Shown: positions 1-10,846 of the stretch, piece after piece
How the letters are laid out: the number at the start of each line of letters is the position of its first letter
Position numbering within the stretch: the first letter of the stretch is position 1
DNA from: Undaria pinnatifida
Lineage: Eukaryota > Sar > Phaeophyceae > Laminariales > Alariaceae
Direction: 5' to 3'
NCBI GenBank assembly: GCA_012845835.1
Contig: JABAKD010000023.1
Location: forward strand, 19,144,691 to 19,208,690
Length of the DNA: 64,000 nt
Notes under the pieces: generated by a model
Seen by the model: the letters and a program-made list of their open reading frames with translations, nothing else
The model's database searches: none
Told to the model about the DNA's origin: nothing
Made by a program: the position numbers and the translations under genes

Positions 1-1302
1 ACCATGTAGTCTGACAACGACTGGTTGGCATCCACGTGCATGGGCGTGAGCAGTTGTTTGATCTTTGTGCCAATCTGGACAAGGAGGGCCTCCAGCCCGT
101 TGCGGTCTGACTCGCTGGTGAAGAAGAGGTTGACCGCGCGTTCGCACAGCTCCGAGACATGCTTGCCCGCCATGCACCTCCAGAAGTACTGCTCCTCTGA
201 GGCGTACGGCTTCGTCTCGTCCGCGGTTCCCGCACGCATGTGCAGTACAAGCCTGCGTGCCGCCGCCATCCACGACTCTCCCGGCATGAGCGTTATGTTT
301 TCGAGGACCGCCTCGGCCCTCTTCTGGGCTTGTCCGGCAAGAGCCACTTCTGCTGCGAGGATTCGGCACCACTCTGTTACAGTTAACCTCCTCGAACGGC
401 ACTTGGCAGAATCCCCCTTCCACGAGCGGCACCTTTACAATGGTATACGGGCGGATCATGTCCCGCGTTGCCAGAGTGTTCGTGATTAGCTTTGTGAAGA
501 CTTTCACCCGTCGCGGTGTGAGAGTGTTGGCCCGGGGTCGCGCCGGGTTTGGCCCATCTGCCGACAGGATTTCCACCGGCATGATCCACACCGACCCCTG
601 TACTGACGCCATAATCTTCGCCAGCTTGTCTGTGAACCAGACGGGGTCGCTCCTCCACGAGGGCGAATTAAAAGGGTCTGGGGATAGCCCCACGAAGGCA
701 TCCTGGCCTTTGGAGGCTCCCATGTCAGGTTTGATTTTGGTGACCACTCTTTGGTCCTCCTTCGGGTTGTTGTCCATTGCCCCTGAGCCGTGGGGCGTAA
801 AATACAGACCATGTTGTGCCTCCCCTGGGGTTAACGGTGCTGCTGCGTAGCGGCTCTGTTGCCAGATCCGCGGAGCTGGTCGCATGGAGTGGCTGGCTCT
901 CGGCTGGGTGCTATATAGAGTGGTAGCGGGAGGCGGGTGTGACATTTGCGCCTGCGGCACCATTGTGCTGCTGTATCCCCCCCATGCTGTTGTACGCACT
1001 GGCTCGATGTTGGGTGTCGTGTGATGTGGTAGCGGGTGGCCGGTGCGACGCTTGCGCGCGCGGGACCGTCGTGCTGGTGTATCCCCACCCCCCCAACCCC
1101 TGTTGCTCATGCCCCCCGGTCCTTCGCCGCCTGTTATCGGAGGGTAATTGGCCTGCTGCGGCTGCGTGTTCTGCTGATACTGCTGCCGCAATTGCACTTC
1201 CAGTGGGAGCGTCGGCTGGAACTGTTGTGGCTGCGGTTGCTGCTGTTGGTACTGTTGGTGCTGCTGCGATGGCTGCTGCTGATGTTGCTGCTGTTACTGC
1301 TG

Positions 1303-1341
<39 letters not shown>

Positions 1342-1825
1342 CTGCTGTTGCGTGCTGTTGCTGTTGCTGGTGCTGTTGTTGCTACTGTTGCTGCTGCTAT
1401 TGTTGCTTTATTGCTGCTGTTGCTATTGCTGCTGTTGCTGCTGTTGCTGCTGTTGTTGCTGCTGTTGCTGTTTCCTCCTCCTCCTCATGTTGCTGCCGGT
1501 GTTGTTGCAGTTGCTGCTCGCTCTGCGGCGGCGGCGGAGGCGGCAGTGACTGCGTCCGTTCCGCGACTCCGTGTTGCGATGACTGACCGCGAGGGCGATG
1601 GTGGCGTTCCGGTGTGGCGCTTCTGCGGCGGCGGCCGCGACTGCAGCTGCGGCTCCGGCGGTGTTGGCGGCGGCCGTTGTAGTCGCGGTCGTCACGGCGA
1701 TCGTGGTCGTGTTCGCGGCCGCCGTGGCGATGCCCGCGTTCGCCGCTGAAGCGTCGGTCGCGGTTAAAGGCACGGCCATCTCTGTCACGGGCACGGTCCC
1801 AGCTGCGATGGTGGCGGTTGTCCAT
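1..1825 (-). CDS. Arg/Ser-rich, polyQ protein gene, frame-disrupted, runs off left edge
   Basis: Not recognised. From an ATG at 1825 the first ~120 residues are rich in R, D, H and S (start MDNRHHRSWDRARDRDGR), then a PPPPPP run, a QQ/HQQ stretch and five glutamates, like RNA-associated low-complexity tails. That frame becomes ATA/GCA repeats at about 1460 and stops at 1397. A second minus frame carries polyQ (to 1293), a QQYQQNTQPQQ segment, then a continuous globular-looking stretch (MDNNPKEDQRVV at 777, SDPVWFTDKLAKIMASVQG near 655-595) to about 400. Near 360-420 the sense moves to a third frame (ILAAEVALAGQAQKRAEAVL to DANQSLSDYMV), open to position 1. Both shifts need n=1 mod 3, so small indels, assembly errors or unseen introns are possible. 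Composition would also fit a retroelement Gag. Existence fairly likely; function unknown. Confidence 0.5.
1262..1470 (-). repeat. CAG/CAA trinucleotide tract (polyQ-coding)
   Basis: Minus-strand CAG/CAA repeats inside the gene above. In the polyQ frame the run contains three UAR codons where CAG/CAA would be expected (around 1294, 1408 and 1423). All three minus-strand frames are largely open here, so the tract is also where the reading frame is hardest to assign. Confidence 0.8.
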
Positions 1826-1944
1826 TTGATCGCCTCTCTTCTCGATTGCTACCTTTCCCTTTCTGTTTTTTCTCTTTCTTGTTTTTGGTCATTTGTGTTT
1901 TGGTTTTTGTTTTCTTCTTTGTTACTGCGCTCTTTGGATTGGGT

Positions 1945-2262
1945 TGAAAAACGGCCGGCGAAGAAGATCATCTTTACCACTCGAAAATGGACCATTTATC
2001 AGCAAGATAAGAAAATGAAAAATCGAGAGTCACGCCTGTGGTGAAAACGGTCGGCCAAAAGAAAAGAAACCTTCGGACATAAAAAGGACAAGGAACGATA
2101 AAGCAGCTGAAAATGGCCGGCCAAAAGCAAAACCATGGCCCATTCAATCAGAAAAAAGTCGTGAAGGGAAAAGAAATCGAGAGTCACGCCTGGAGTGAAA
2201 ACGGTCGGCAAAAAGAACAAAACATGGGAGATACAAAAAACAGTGAAAACGGTCGGCAAAAA
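1945..2262 (-). promoter_or_regulatory. Cluster of AAAAYGGYCGGC motifs upstream of the 1825 start
   Basis: The words AAAACGGCCGGC, AAAACGGTCGGC, AAAATGGCCGGC, AAAACGGTCGGC and AAAACGGTCGGC occur at about 1948, 2041, 2110, 2196 and 2241, some inside a longer shared phrase (ATCGAGAGTCACGCCTG then GTGAAAACGGTCGGC, at ~2024 and ~2178). They lie about 120-420 bp upstream of the minus-strand ATG at 1825. Position and conservation of the GGYCGGC core suggest a promoter-proximal repeat or binding-site cluster; a decayed tandem repeat is the alternative. Confidence 0.3.
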
Positions 2263-2399
2263 TAACATGGGGGATAAAAGGACAAAGAACGATAAGAGCG
2301 GCAGAGGACAACTTGAAAAAATGAAAAATAAATCGAAAATGGTTTGCGGAAAAAAAGCTGGATGCGAAAAAAATCATGAGGTGTACCGGGGAAATTAAC

Positions 2400-3880
2400 A
2401 TGGATGTCGGTTACATTGTGTGGTATTCATAAACTGGACCGCGACAGTGACACTTGGGCCACTACCTACTGCTGTCTCGTCTTGATTATCTCGTAGTACT
2501 GCTGCACTGCGCGGATGTATTACCACGAACACGCATACTGCTGTGTTGCGCCAGTCGCGGGTAGCAACAAATAATTAATTTTTCTCACTGAGCCTGATAC
2601 CTGGTATCTATAGGTGCGTGGTATCACGCGCAAATTGTTCAACTCATTTCCTGTACATACTCGTTGTCGGGGGTACAGGGCCGTTATCAATAATAGTATC
2701 ATATCAGACGGTCTGGGTCCTTTGTAGCTGTGAACTACTGCTGTATTGCTGGTCTATACCTGTTATATACTCGGGTACCCTTCTTATTTGCACATTTTTT
2801 TTCTGCCTGTACTTCTCATCATCGCTACCGGTGCCCTCCGTCATTACCTACTCTTAAGTACCCCCTTCTAGTTGAGAAATCAGACCTCACGAGGAGAGGC
2901 GCTCACCTCGGTCTCCCCGTACGGCTATCATGATCAGTGCTCACCTCTCACTGTCGATGCCCTACTACCGGATCCTTCCCTACGAGATCTGTTCATCTTC
3001 ACATCTCGATCAGTTGCGACTAGCCTTCACGCCTGCCTCGCGTCTCAGTCGAATACCGCCGAGCTATCGTACCAAATTGCTCCCTTCCGTTTCCTTACAA
3101 TTCGCCGACCTCCTGAGCGCGGATACAGTAGCCCTGTGGATGTCCCCCCCGGACTCCCATGTCACAGCTCCCAACTCTCAAAACCACACCCGTGCGTAGG
3201 TCCTTCCTTTAAGAGGCATATCACTCGAGCCATTTCCTGCCCATTATTTCCGTATGTGTCCATCAGACTTTTCCAAGACGCTAGAATATTTACGACCTTC
3301 AGCGCAAGCCTTGCCTGCTGGTCTGCGCTGCAACCTTCCTGGCTTGTTCATCATGTTACAGCAGCGTGAGCTCCCGACCACTAGCACGAGGGGTCTCACC
3401 CGGGCTTGCTGTTTGGTAGTCCTTCGAGATCCTTACCCAGATAACTAGCTGTGTGACCGCCCAGTCGGCCAGATGGCCTCGATCCACGATGTTCCCGCAA
3501 CCAGGATGGGCGGCGCAAGGTTAACGAACGAGCGGGCAGAGGGCAATGTGCATGCACGGCAGATGGACGCTGGATAGGGAATGTGGACAAGTGGTGTACT
3601 GGCTTTGTTATTTTTGCTTTTGGCGGGGTTTAACTCAACCCCGCGCGGCTCCCCGGAAATCCCCCACTGACTATCGGTCGGTGAGGGGTTTCCACGTCAC
3701 TCGCAAAGGATCCCCCTGGTGGGGGCACTCCTTTGCATACCTGCATTGATGTGACGGTGAGCCTTTCCGACGGCTTGATCGTCGCTGTACACAACGCACC
3801 CTCCGCGCGGCACTGGTTCGGACAGTCACCTCGCATCTCTGTCTGGTGCCCGTAGCGCTGCAACATTGACTCTGTGTACG
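2400..3880. other. No convincing gene
   Basis: Two overlapping plus-strand open frames (from 2872 and 2930, to 3369 and 3199) have no recognisable motif and no clear coding bias. The stretch 2460-2770 has scattered TACTGCTG words that recur near 23070-23150 and 50360-51050. Nothing else is supportable. Confidence 0.4.
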
Positions 3881-3889
3881 TTTACTGAG

Positions 3890-4447
3890 ATATCTGAACC
3901 GGGTAGATACTTACCGAGATGGAAACCACGACCTTCGAACAATGCCAGACAGCATCGCCTACTACAGAGATTTCCAGTGGTGCCAAATTATACTGCTGGC
4001 AATATACAGAGCAATGAATGGCATTTTTCAACCGGCGCTATAGCCCGTTCTTTGCCAGCAATGAATGTCAGCGAAGAACGTACGCCGTCAAGCCGAACAC
4101 TGAACAACATTTTTAGCACAACGCTAGACAGCGTCATGAAAGGAAGATAAGAAGAGCATGGCGGAAGCGGGGAGGGTCCTGCTTTGCTCTACTCTGCCTG
4201 TGTGCTGCCGCTACTGCTGCCGCTTCTGCTACTTCTGCTTTTCTGCTGTACGATGTGTCTGGCTGATGCTTTGCTGCGGTGCGTTATTTTTTCTTGTGTG
4301 TGGGGAGACAACACCACATACATTGTAATGACGCCGGTATGTACCAGACCACTACACCGGCACTATACATGGCACCACAACTAATGGCAGTATAGTGTAA
4401 GATTGATCGGCATACGTAAATTGTAAGATTGACCGGCATACATGCCA
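3890..4447 (+). repeat. R1 dispersed repeat copy, left part (interrupted by copia)
   Basis: Resembles the R1 copies near 35.1 kb and 37.9 kb: TTCCAGTGGTGCCAAATT, CAACCGGCGCTATAGCCCG, TTGCCAGCAATGAATG, GACAGCGTCATGAAAGGAAG and a CTG-rich run, followed by GACGCCGGTATGTACCAG. It stops exactly at the copia LTR and the R1 sequence resumes at 10847, so the copia element inserted into an existing R1 copy. Confidence 0.65.
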
Positions 4448-4974
4448 TGTTGGTAAATCAGTGGCTTCTGGAGAAATGTTTTAGAGAGACCAATGTCTGG
4501 AGAGACAGGTCAGAGAGTGGAGTGGGTCATGTGGGCCAACTCTCCACAGCCCAGTAACAACCGCTCGTAGTCGAATACCTAAACCTCCTCGCATAGTGCC
4601 CACTCGTACATACCCGTGGGACTGCTCGTGGGTGATACAACGAGACGATCCCTGTAACTTACCTCCGTGACACAACGTATGTAACTGTAACTTATTGCTA
4701 GGCTGTTCGTTGAGACACGCTATATCGTGTTAGCAACACTACAGGAATGTTCCTACTCGTCAATATGTCTAACGTACCGACATACCAACGTACCGTACAC
4801 ACCACTACGGTCCGATGTATAACTCGTGCACATGTACAATCTACCGAAGTACCGTAGCACGACAAGAAGAGTATTCTGGTACAACAACATACAATCAACA
4901 GTTCTGCTATTCAAACCAACCAATCAGAGTTTCACCGCAGTACAGTTGATACATACATGCCGCTATCACGAACA
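4448..4974 (-). repeat. Copia 3' LTR
   Basis: 527 bp. In sense orientation it begins TGTTCGTGATAGCGG and ends TTTACCAACA, the TG...CA termini of LTRs, with a 6-bp terminal inverted match TGTTSG/CSAACA. It contains repeated GTACGGT-like words in its middle. Its partner is at 10316-10846. Confidence 0.95.
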
Positions 4975-4985
4975 CCCTCCCTAGG
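4975..4985 (-). other. Polypurine tract of the copia element
   Basis: On the minus strand CCTAGGGAGGG abuts the 3' LTR, the expected position of the plus-strand primer for reverse transcription. Confidence 0.6.
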
Positions 4986-5049
4986 GGCTGTTGTATCTAC
5001 CAGACCAAATACATATCAAACAAAAACAAAAACAAAACGACTCAGACTT

Positions 5050-7100
5050 CTACTTCTTGATACCAAGTGCAAAGTCGCGGTGAACTTCAAAAAGATCTCT
5101 CGGCAACGCCTTCGTGAGGATGTCCGCGTGTTGTTTCTCGCTGGGGACGTGGGTGATCTCGATCACACCCTCCTCGGTCAGATTCCTAAGTAAGTGGTGC
5201 CTCACATCGATGTGCTTACTCCTACTCGAGCTCAGCGGGTTCTCTGCGAGCGCAATCGCCCCCTCGTTGTCTTCAAGGACATCTATCTTACGAGGCTTCG
5301 CACTAGGCCTCAGGAACTGAAGCATTCCGTTTACAAACAGAGCCTCTTTTACACCATCTCCCATCGCAAGATACTCTGCTTCTAAATTTGACTGTGAAAC
5401 GCATTTCTGCGTCCTAGAAATCCAAACTACAACCATCGCCGCCACGAAAACCATCGCACCCGAAACTGATCTACGGTCAGTGGCCCTACTTGCAAAGTCA
5501 GCATCTACATACACCAACGTGCCTGCGTCTGCCGAACTATCCTGCTTGAACTTCAAAGTCAGATGCGCCGTTTCCAGAAGATTATTGAGAATCTTCTGAG
5601 CTGTCTTCCAGTGGCTCCTCTTTGGTTCGTGAGAGTGCCTCGCCACCGCCCGCACAGCATTCGCGATGTCGGGCCTTGTCTGGCTGGCGATCCACATCAG
5701 GCTCTCCACCACCTCTCGGAACGGCACATCTCCTGCCCTCTTATCCTCCATCACGGACCTGTTATCATTGGCAAGGGAAGCAGGGATCGAGCTGGTGCGA
5801 CATATATTGAATCTCTCGAGAACACTCCTGATATAACTTTCCTGAGAAATCTCAATCGTACCAGCCTCACGGTCGCGAATATATTCACAACCTAGAAAGA
5901 ACTTGACCTCCCCCAAGTCCTTCGTAGGAAGAGAGTCACCTAGTGCTGCCACAACCACCTTGGCAAGGCTCTTACTTCCTGCATACAGAATGTCATCCAC
6001 GTGGATCGCGACCATCCGCAATACCTCGTCTCCCATCATGAAACACAGGACACAGGGGTCAGACATTGACTGCTCAAAACCAATCCTCTTCAGTTCCGAC
6101 ACCAGCCTATTGTAAAATGTCCTAGAAGCCTGCTTTAATCCGTACAAACTCTTGTTCAAACGGACAACCTTTCCTGACATCGACCCGCAGCCAGGAGGCA
6201 ACTTCATGAACACCTCGTGATCCAATTCCGACTGAACAAATGCTTGCTCAATATCCCAGTGGAGTAATTCCAAATTGTACAAACACGCCAACACTATCAG
6301 CAATCGTAAAGATGCAGCATTTGCGGTAGGCGAGAATGTCTCAAGATAATCCACACCATACTTCTGCTTGAAGCCCTTCGCTACAAGCCTAGCCTTGGCC
6401 TTCACTATCTTTCCTGTTTCGTCTGCTTTCCACTTGAAAACCCATCTAGCATCAATCACATTACAGCCTATCGGGACCTTTACTGCCAACGTGAACGTTC
6501 CTGCTCGTATCAAGCCTTCAATTTCGGCAGACCTGGCTCCTTCCCAAATCTTAGCGTACTTCGAACGCTGGGCTTCCTGATAACTACCAGGCTCCGATTC
6601 TACATCCTGAAGCAGTTCTTTCGGCAATTCCGTCTCATCACCTGCTCTCTGCTCCGACAACAATGAGTACACGACCTCTGTCGCGAAGATGGGTCCTAGG
6701 GTGGCCATGAGGCCGGGTACACTCTGCTGGTTGACTGCACGAGTTTGCGCGCGAGTCCTACCTTCTCTCACTTCATCATTTTCACGCGCGGAAGTATTAA
6801 AGTCAGCAAGCTCGGCCACATGCCGCGGACGACGAGCGGCTGGAGGGGATGCCTCCGCCTCTACCAGTCCTCCCGACCCAATCGACTCTTCATCATCATG
6901 CCTTCCCTGCCCCATCGACTCTACCTCATCATCTCCTCCCAGACCCCCCATCTCTACCTCTCCTGATTCCTGCCCTCCCTGGCCCTCCCCGTCATTCACA
7001 GGCGAAGACACAGAAGGAGCTACACTACCAGAAGAAATGGTCACGGGGGCAGACGGTTCAGCAGGGGAAGATGGAACAGAAAAGGACGGGCCTATACACT
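5050..7100 (-). pseudogene. Copia pol: reverse transcriptase and RNase H
   Basis: Open minus frame of 664 residues counted from 7044, extending a little further upstream. An acidic, Gly/Ser-rich linker (about residues 1-150) precedes the RT domain: ARWVFKWKADETGKI, KARLVAKGFKQKYGVDY, catalytic Asp in HWDIEQAFVQS (residue ~263), SLYGLKQASRTFYNRL, and the active-site pair in IHVDDILYAG (~349-351; YVDD is usual, so Tyr is replaced by His). RNase H follows, with acidic residues in YVDADFASRATDRRSVSG (~514), NLEAEYLAM (~555) and EDNEGAIAL (~592), and the typical SRSKHIDVRHHLLR end. It ends in TAG. It lacks a frame-matched link to the integrase piece upstream: a 1-base frame change lies near 7095-7105. 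Confidence 0.9.
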
Positions 7101-7769
7101 ACCTGCGCCAACACTCTCAACCTCCTCGACTCCCGCACCAGAGGGCACGGCATCACGTTTCAAAAGTGTGTGAGCGACTCCTCTTCCCACAAGCGGCCAT
7201 ATGTCGGTTATAACATCGTCATCGCTATCCTCCCCTCCCTCCTCCGCTACCTCTATCGGCAAAGAAGGTTGCAGCGGAGGGAGCTGTGACGGCAGCACCT
7301 CCCACGTCACATCCCTCGTTTCTTGAATAGTACCAGCCCTCGTAAGTACTCTATGACAATCACGCGGGTGGTCTCTCGAAGGACCGACATAGAAACAACT
7401 TTCACCCTTCGGCAGCAGCTTTGACGGTCGCTGCCACCTACAGTAGGCGGGCTTCAAAAGCGGATACGGTCTAGCGGGACGAGGTTCACTATACCACATT
7501 TCATACGGCGATTTGGATTCAGGGTTAGCAGAACACGCAGTGTGGTTCATCGCTTCGCAAGCCCAGTGCATAGCCTCAGCCCAGAGTTTATCAGTCTTAG
7601 GTAACTGTACATGCCCAAAAAGAACTTTAGCTTAAATACGAGCCGCCATCGCGGCCTCCTCTATCAATCCCAGCCCACGCTCTGCAACACCATTATATTG
7701 CGGACTATAAGCCGGTGTGAACTCTTGTTCGATCAAAAGCTCGTTGCACACAGATGCGAACTCCCCCCC
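7092..7769 (-). pseudogene. Copia integrase, C-terminal part, with in-frame TAA
   Basis: Continues the integrase after a change of frame at a run of seven G (plus-strand C at 7763-7769). It reads ASVCNELLIEQEFTPAYSPQ then YNGVAERGLGLIEEAA, which holds the third catalytic acidic residue (Glu in the NGVAER block), and then AARI-stop-AKVLFGHVQLPKTDK with TAA at 7632-7634. MHWACEAMNHTACSANP, SPYEMWYSEPRP and the FYVGPSRDHP region match the end of copia integrases. Glutamine is what related proteins usually have near the stop position, so CAA to TAA is the simplest explanation. Confidence 0.85.
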
Positions 7770-8950
7770 GAAAACTCCCCACCATTGTCAGACCTAACAA
7801 TCTCAACCAATGACGGGACACCATCAGCACGCACACTCGCAAGAAAACTCCGGACTGCACTGCCAGCGTCTGATTTATTTTTCAGGAAATACAGCCATGC
7901 ACGTCTCGTGAAATCATCCTTCACAATCATGGGGTAATGTTTTCCCCCTACGGACGCAATGTCCTTCCTTCCTCCCAGGTCAACAAAAACTCTGCCCAAC
8001 TTTTTATCCGATCGAGTTTTAGTTTCCCAAACGATTCCTTTCCGAATAGCCTTCGACATCGAACACCCTGAACAAGCATGCATGTCACCGACCAACTTGG
8101 TATCTAATCGCTTTGCAGTAGTGCGAAGCAGACCCTCGTGCGAATGTGCATAAATATTGTGGAAATCGCTGATATCCATCGTAGTTTCATGCTTGGGTTT
8201 GGCGGGAGTGAGAGCAGCCAACACCGTACCAACAGAGGCTTCTCCTAGGCAATACGCAGACGCAATCAGCATGCCATCGAAGTTCTGAAAAGTTACTTGT
8301 CCATTGAATGCAGTCATAACACCATTAGGACCACCAAGACCATTCCATGACTCACCATCAAACTCTGCACTCGGAGAAAAGAGATTGTACCCCAAGTTGG
8401 GAGAGTACAATACGTTCTTCAATTCCACGGAGAACTCACTATCAGCAGTCACAAATACCAAGTCTAGCGTTCCGGAGTAAGCTACTTCACAAGACACGCC
8501 ACCAATTCCATTCACACTTCTGTGGCAAGGCTTCAAGTCTCTCATGCAAGACAGGGAATCAGTCATGTGATATGAAGTGCCTGTGTCAGCATACCAATCC
8601 TCGACATATCCAGCCTTGTTGACAGCTTTCAGGATCATATCATTACTGACGGCGCTCATAATCAGATCATCACGGGACGCCATCAGACACTTCAGACCAG
8701 AGACATCATACCACATCCTACTCAAATCATCACACGCCTTCAAGACCACTTCCTTACGACATGCTGCAAGCAACACATTTTGGCAGTCATCACTCATGCG
8801 GTAACTACCATTTTTGCACACCAGATCCGAATCAGGAATAGCACACTGCTCACCGCTCTCATTCTCGTCGGCCTCGGGCTTTCCAGTCTGGGAATGATGC
8901 GAGCCTTGCAGTCGAGCTTCATGTGACCCACCTCCCCACACTTGTAACAC
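7733..8950 (-). pseudogene. Copia protease and integrase N-terminal part
   Basis: Minus frame, one step (-1) from gag. The aspartic protease active site is DWYADTGTSYHMTD (DTG at residues ~122-124). The GAG-pre-integrase zinc region has HNIYAHSHEGLL and CSGCSMSK (HHCC-type). The integrase core begins GRVFVDLGGRK (first Asp) and reaches VRSDNGGEF (second Asp) before the frame is lost in the G-run at 7763-7769, ending artificially at 7733. The first residues overlap the gag zinc knuckle in the other frame, so the true join lies around 8880-8895. Confidence 0.88.
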
Positions 8951-10227
8951 CTCCCCTGAAAAGATTTCTTGGAGGAATCAGACTCAGAGTTAGACTTCTG
9001 CTTGTTGTGCTTCTTGAAGTTACTCTTCTTCTTCGCAGACCTAGACACCAGAGCCACACTATTCTGCTTCTTAGAACCACCCTGCGCTTGCAAGTCCAGG
9101 TACCGCTCACGCACTTTGGTCTCGATGAAAGAGGGGTCATTCGAACAGAACACCACAAGAGTCTCACGTAAAGTCTCGTACTCGGGGGACAGTCCTTCCA
9201 GCATGAGATTGCACACTTCACGATCATCCTTCGTTACTTCAAGCATGGTCAACACACCAAGCGTCTCTCTGATGGATGAAAAGAAAGTTGTGGGATTCTC
9301 GTGGGGACGCATGCGCAGAGACTTGAGTTTTTCTTCCTGCACTCGAATTTGACTCTGACTCAACGGTAGAAAGTGATCCTTGAGCTCGCGAAAAGCCTTA
9401 TACGGGGAACCAGCTTGCCTTGCCATGTTTTTGCGGCTGTCTTTCTTCAAGCAGTCGAACAGAAACCACCAAGCAATCTCATGCTGACGCAGTACACCAA
9501 CGCTGTATCCCTTCTCTACCCAAGGGGTCAAGTCGAAATTTACGTCGGCGATTTTAATGTCGATATCACAGGTGAACGGCTCGCTCAGATTGTAGTGACG
9601 AGCTTTGAGCAGAAAATTCTGCGACCATGAAGGATACGATACATCAGTACCGATAAATTCAGGAGCCTTGGGAACTTTCTTGAAAAGACCCCCACCCAAG
9701 CTCTCCCCCGAACTACTGTCAGCCGCTGGGATCAGTGTGTTCCCACTAGCGACTTTTCCCCACCACTCACTTGCTGAGGTAGTGGGCGGAACAGAGGACT
9801 GGCTACCTAAAGCCCCACCAACAGTCCCGTCAACCGAACCAAGGTTTACTGCAGGAACAGAGGAACGATTCTCATCAGAAACACGCAGGTTCAAGCCTGG
9901 GTCTACAACACCCCTACTCCCAACCCTCATGTCGGACACGCCAAAGCCTAGGGTATCGCCTCCCGTACTCCCCGCGGTCCTACCGGCGGCGCCCGATTGG
10001 TGCACACCAGACTCTAGTTCGATGCCTCGCGGCGCAGCACGCGAACTAGAGGACTCCACATTCTCCCTCTGGTGTGTCTCAACAACTGTCTGGAGCATCT
10101 GCTGCTGGTTAGAAAACATATCCAGCATTTGAGACACTCTAGACTCTAAGGAATCCATTCTCTCACCAAAGCCCTGCGGGTCACCCTGTTGGTTTGCCGC
10201 AGGGTCACCTCCCTCCTTTTCAGCCAT
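8794..10227 (-). CDS. Copia Gag
   Basis: 477 residues from ATG at 10227 (MAEKEGGDPAANQQ). A coiled-coil-like N-terminus (RMDSLESRVSQMLDMFSNQQ) is followed by a long Ser/Gly-rich spacer, then the UBN2-type Gag core (APEFIGTDVSYPSWSQNFLL, HEIAWWFLFDCLKKDSRKN, LMLEGLSPEYETLRETL), a Lys-rich stretch and one CCHC zinc knuckle, CYKCGEVGHMKLDC, at about 427-440. This nucleocapsid finger binds the element RNA. The last ~30 residues after the knuckle look like out-of-frame sequence, because the -1 frame carries on with an acidic protease-proximal linker. Confidence 0.9.
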   Translation of the reverse strand: MAEKEGGDPAANQQGDPQGFGERMDSLESRVSQMLDMFSNQQQMLQTVVETHQRENVESSSSRAAPRGIELESGVHQSGAAGRTAGSTGGDTLGFGVSDMRVGSRGVVDPGLNLRVSDENRSSVPAVNLGSVDGTVGGALGSQSSVPPTTSASEWWGKVASGNTLIPAADSSSGESLGGGLFKKVPKAPEFIGTDVSYPSWSQNFLLKARHYNLSEPFTCDIDIKIADVNFDLTPWVEKGYSVGVLRQHEIAWWFLFDCLKKDSRKNMARQAGSPYKAFRELKDHFLPLSQSQIRVQEEKLKSLRMRPHENPTTFFSSIRETLGVLTMLEVTKDDREVCNLMLEGLSPEYETLRETLVVFCSNDPSFIETKVRERYLDLQAQGGSKKQNSVALVSRSAKKKSNFKKHNKQKSNSESDSSKKSFQGRCYKCGEVGHMKLDCKARIIPRLESPRPTRMRAVSSVLFLIRIWCAKMVVTA

Positions 10228-10315
10228 GACGAGGCCGGTTGATCAAGCCGCCCTCACAGTCTCGTCGAACACAGTCCAGGGGGACGTACAGCAGTCGACC
10301 GATAGCGCTATAGCG

Positions 10316-10846
10316 TGTTGGTAAATCAGTGGCTTCTGGAGAAAGGTATTATATTAGAGAGACCAATGTCTGGAGAGACAGGTTAGAAAGTGGAGTGGGT
10401 CATGTGGGCCAACTCTCCACAGCCCAGTAACAACCGCTCGTAGTCGAATACCTAAACCTCCTCGCATAGTGCCTACTCGTACATACCCGTGGGACTGCTC
10501 GTGGGTGATACCACGAGACGATCCCTGTAACTTACCTCCGTGACACAACGTATGTAACTGTAACTTATTGCTAGGCTGTTCGTTGAGACAAGCTATATCG
10601 TGTTAGCAACACTACAGGAATGTTCCTACTCTTCAATATGTCTAACGTACCGACATACCAACGTACCGTACACACCACTACAGTCCGATGTATAACTCGT
10701 GCACATGTACAATCTACCGAAGTACCGTAGCACGACAAGAAGAGTATTCTGGTACAACAACATACAATCAACAGTTCTGTTATTCAAACCAACCAATCAG
10801 AGTTTCACCGCATACAGTTGATACGTACATGCCGCTATCACGAACA
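10316..10846 (-). repeat. Copia 5' LTR
   Basis: 531 bp, nearly identical to 4448-4974. It differs in a short AT-rich insertion near 10346-10355 and about ten substitutions. It carries the promoter for the minus-strand transcript by family knowledge; no TATA box was assigned. Confidence 0.95.

Larger units (their letters stand above)
4448..10846 (-). mobile_element. Ty1/copia LTR retrotransposon, full length, defective
   Basis: Two LTRs (4448-4974 and 10316-10846) bracket gag, protease, integrase, reverse transcriptase and RNase H in the copia order (integrase before RT) on the minus strand. The same 5 bp, TGCCA, lie immediately outside both ends (4443-4447 and 10847-10851), a target-site duplication proving insertion as a unit. 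The LTRs differ by about ten substitutions and a few short indels, so the insertion is fairly recent. The coding part nevertheless needs three frame changes and reads through one TAA, so this copy is unlikely to be autonomous. No tRNA-complementary primer site starting TGG is visible inside the 5' LTR; the bases there form the palindrome CGCTATAGCG. Confidence 0.95.

Noticed and set aside
939-1749. Long plus-strand frames rich in Cys, Leu and Ala
   Set aside because: They are readings of the CTG/TTG side of the CAG tract; the minus strand gives the coherent protein.
1290-7634. Reassigned genetic code (UAR = Gln)
   Set aside because: Three UAR in a polyQ tract and one in the copia integrase are suggestive, but copia gag (477 codons) and RT (664 codons) use only CAA/CAG for Gln and end in normal stops.
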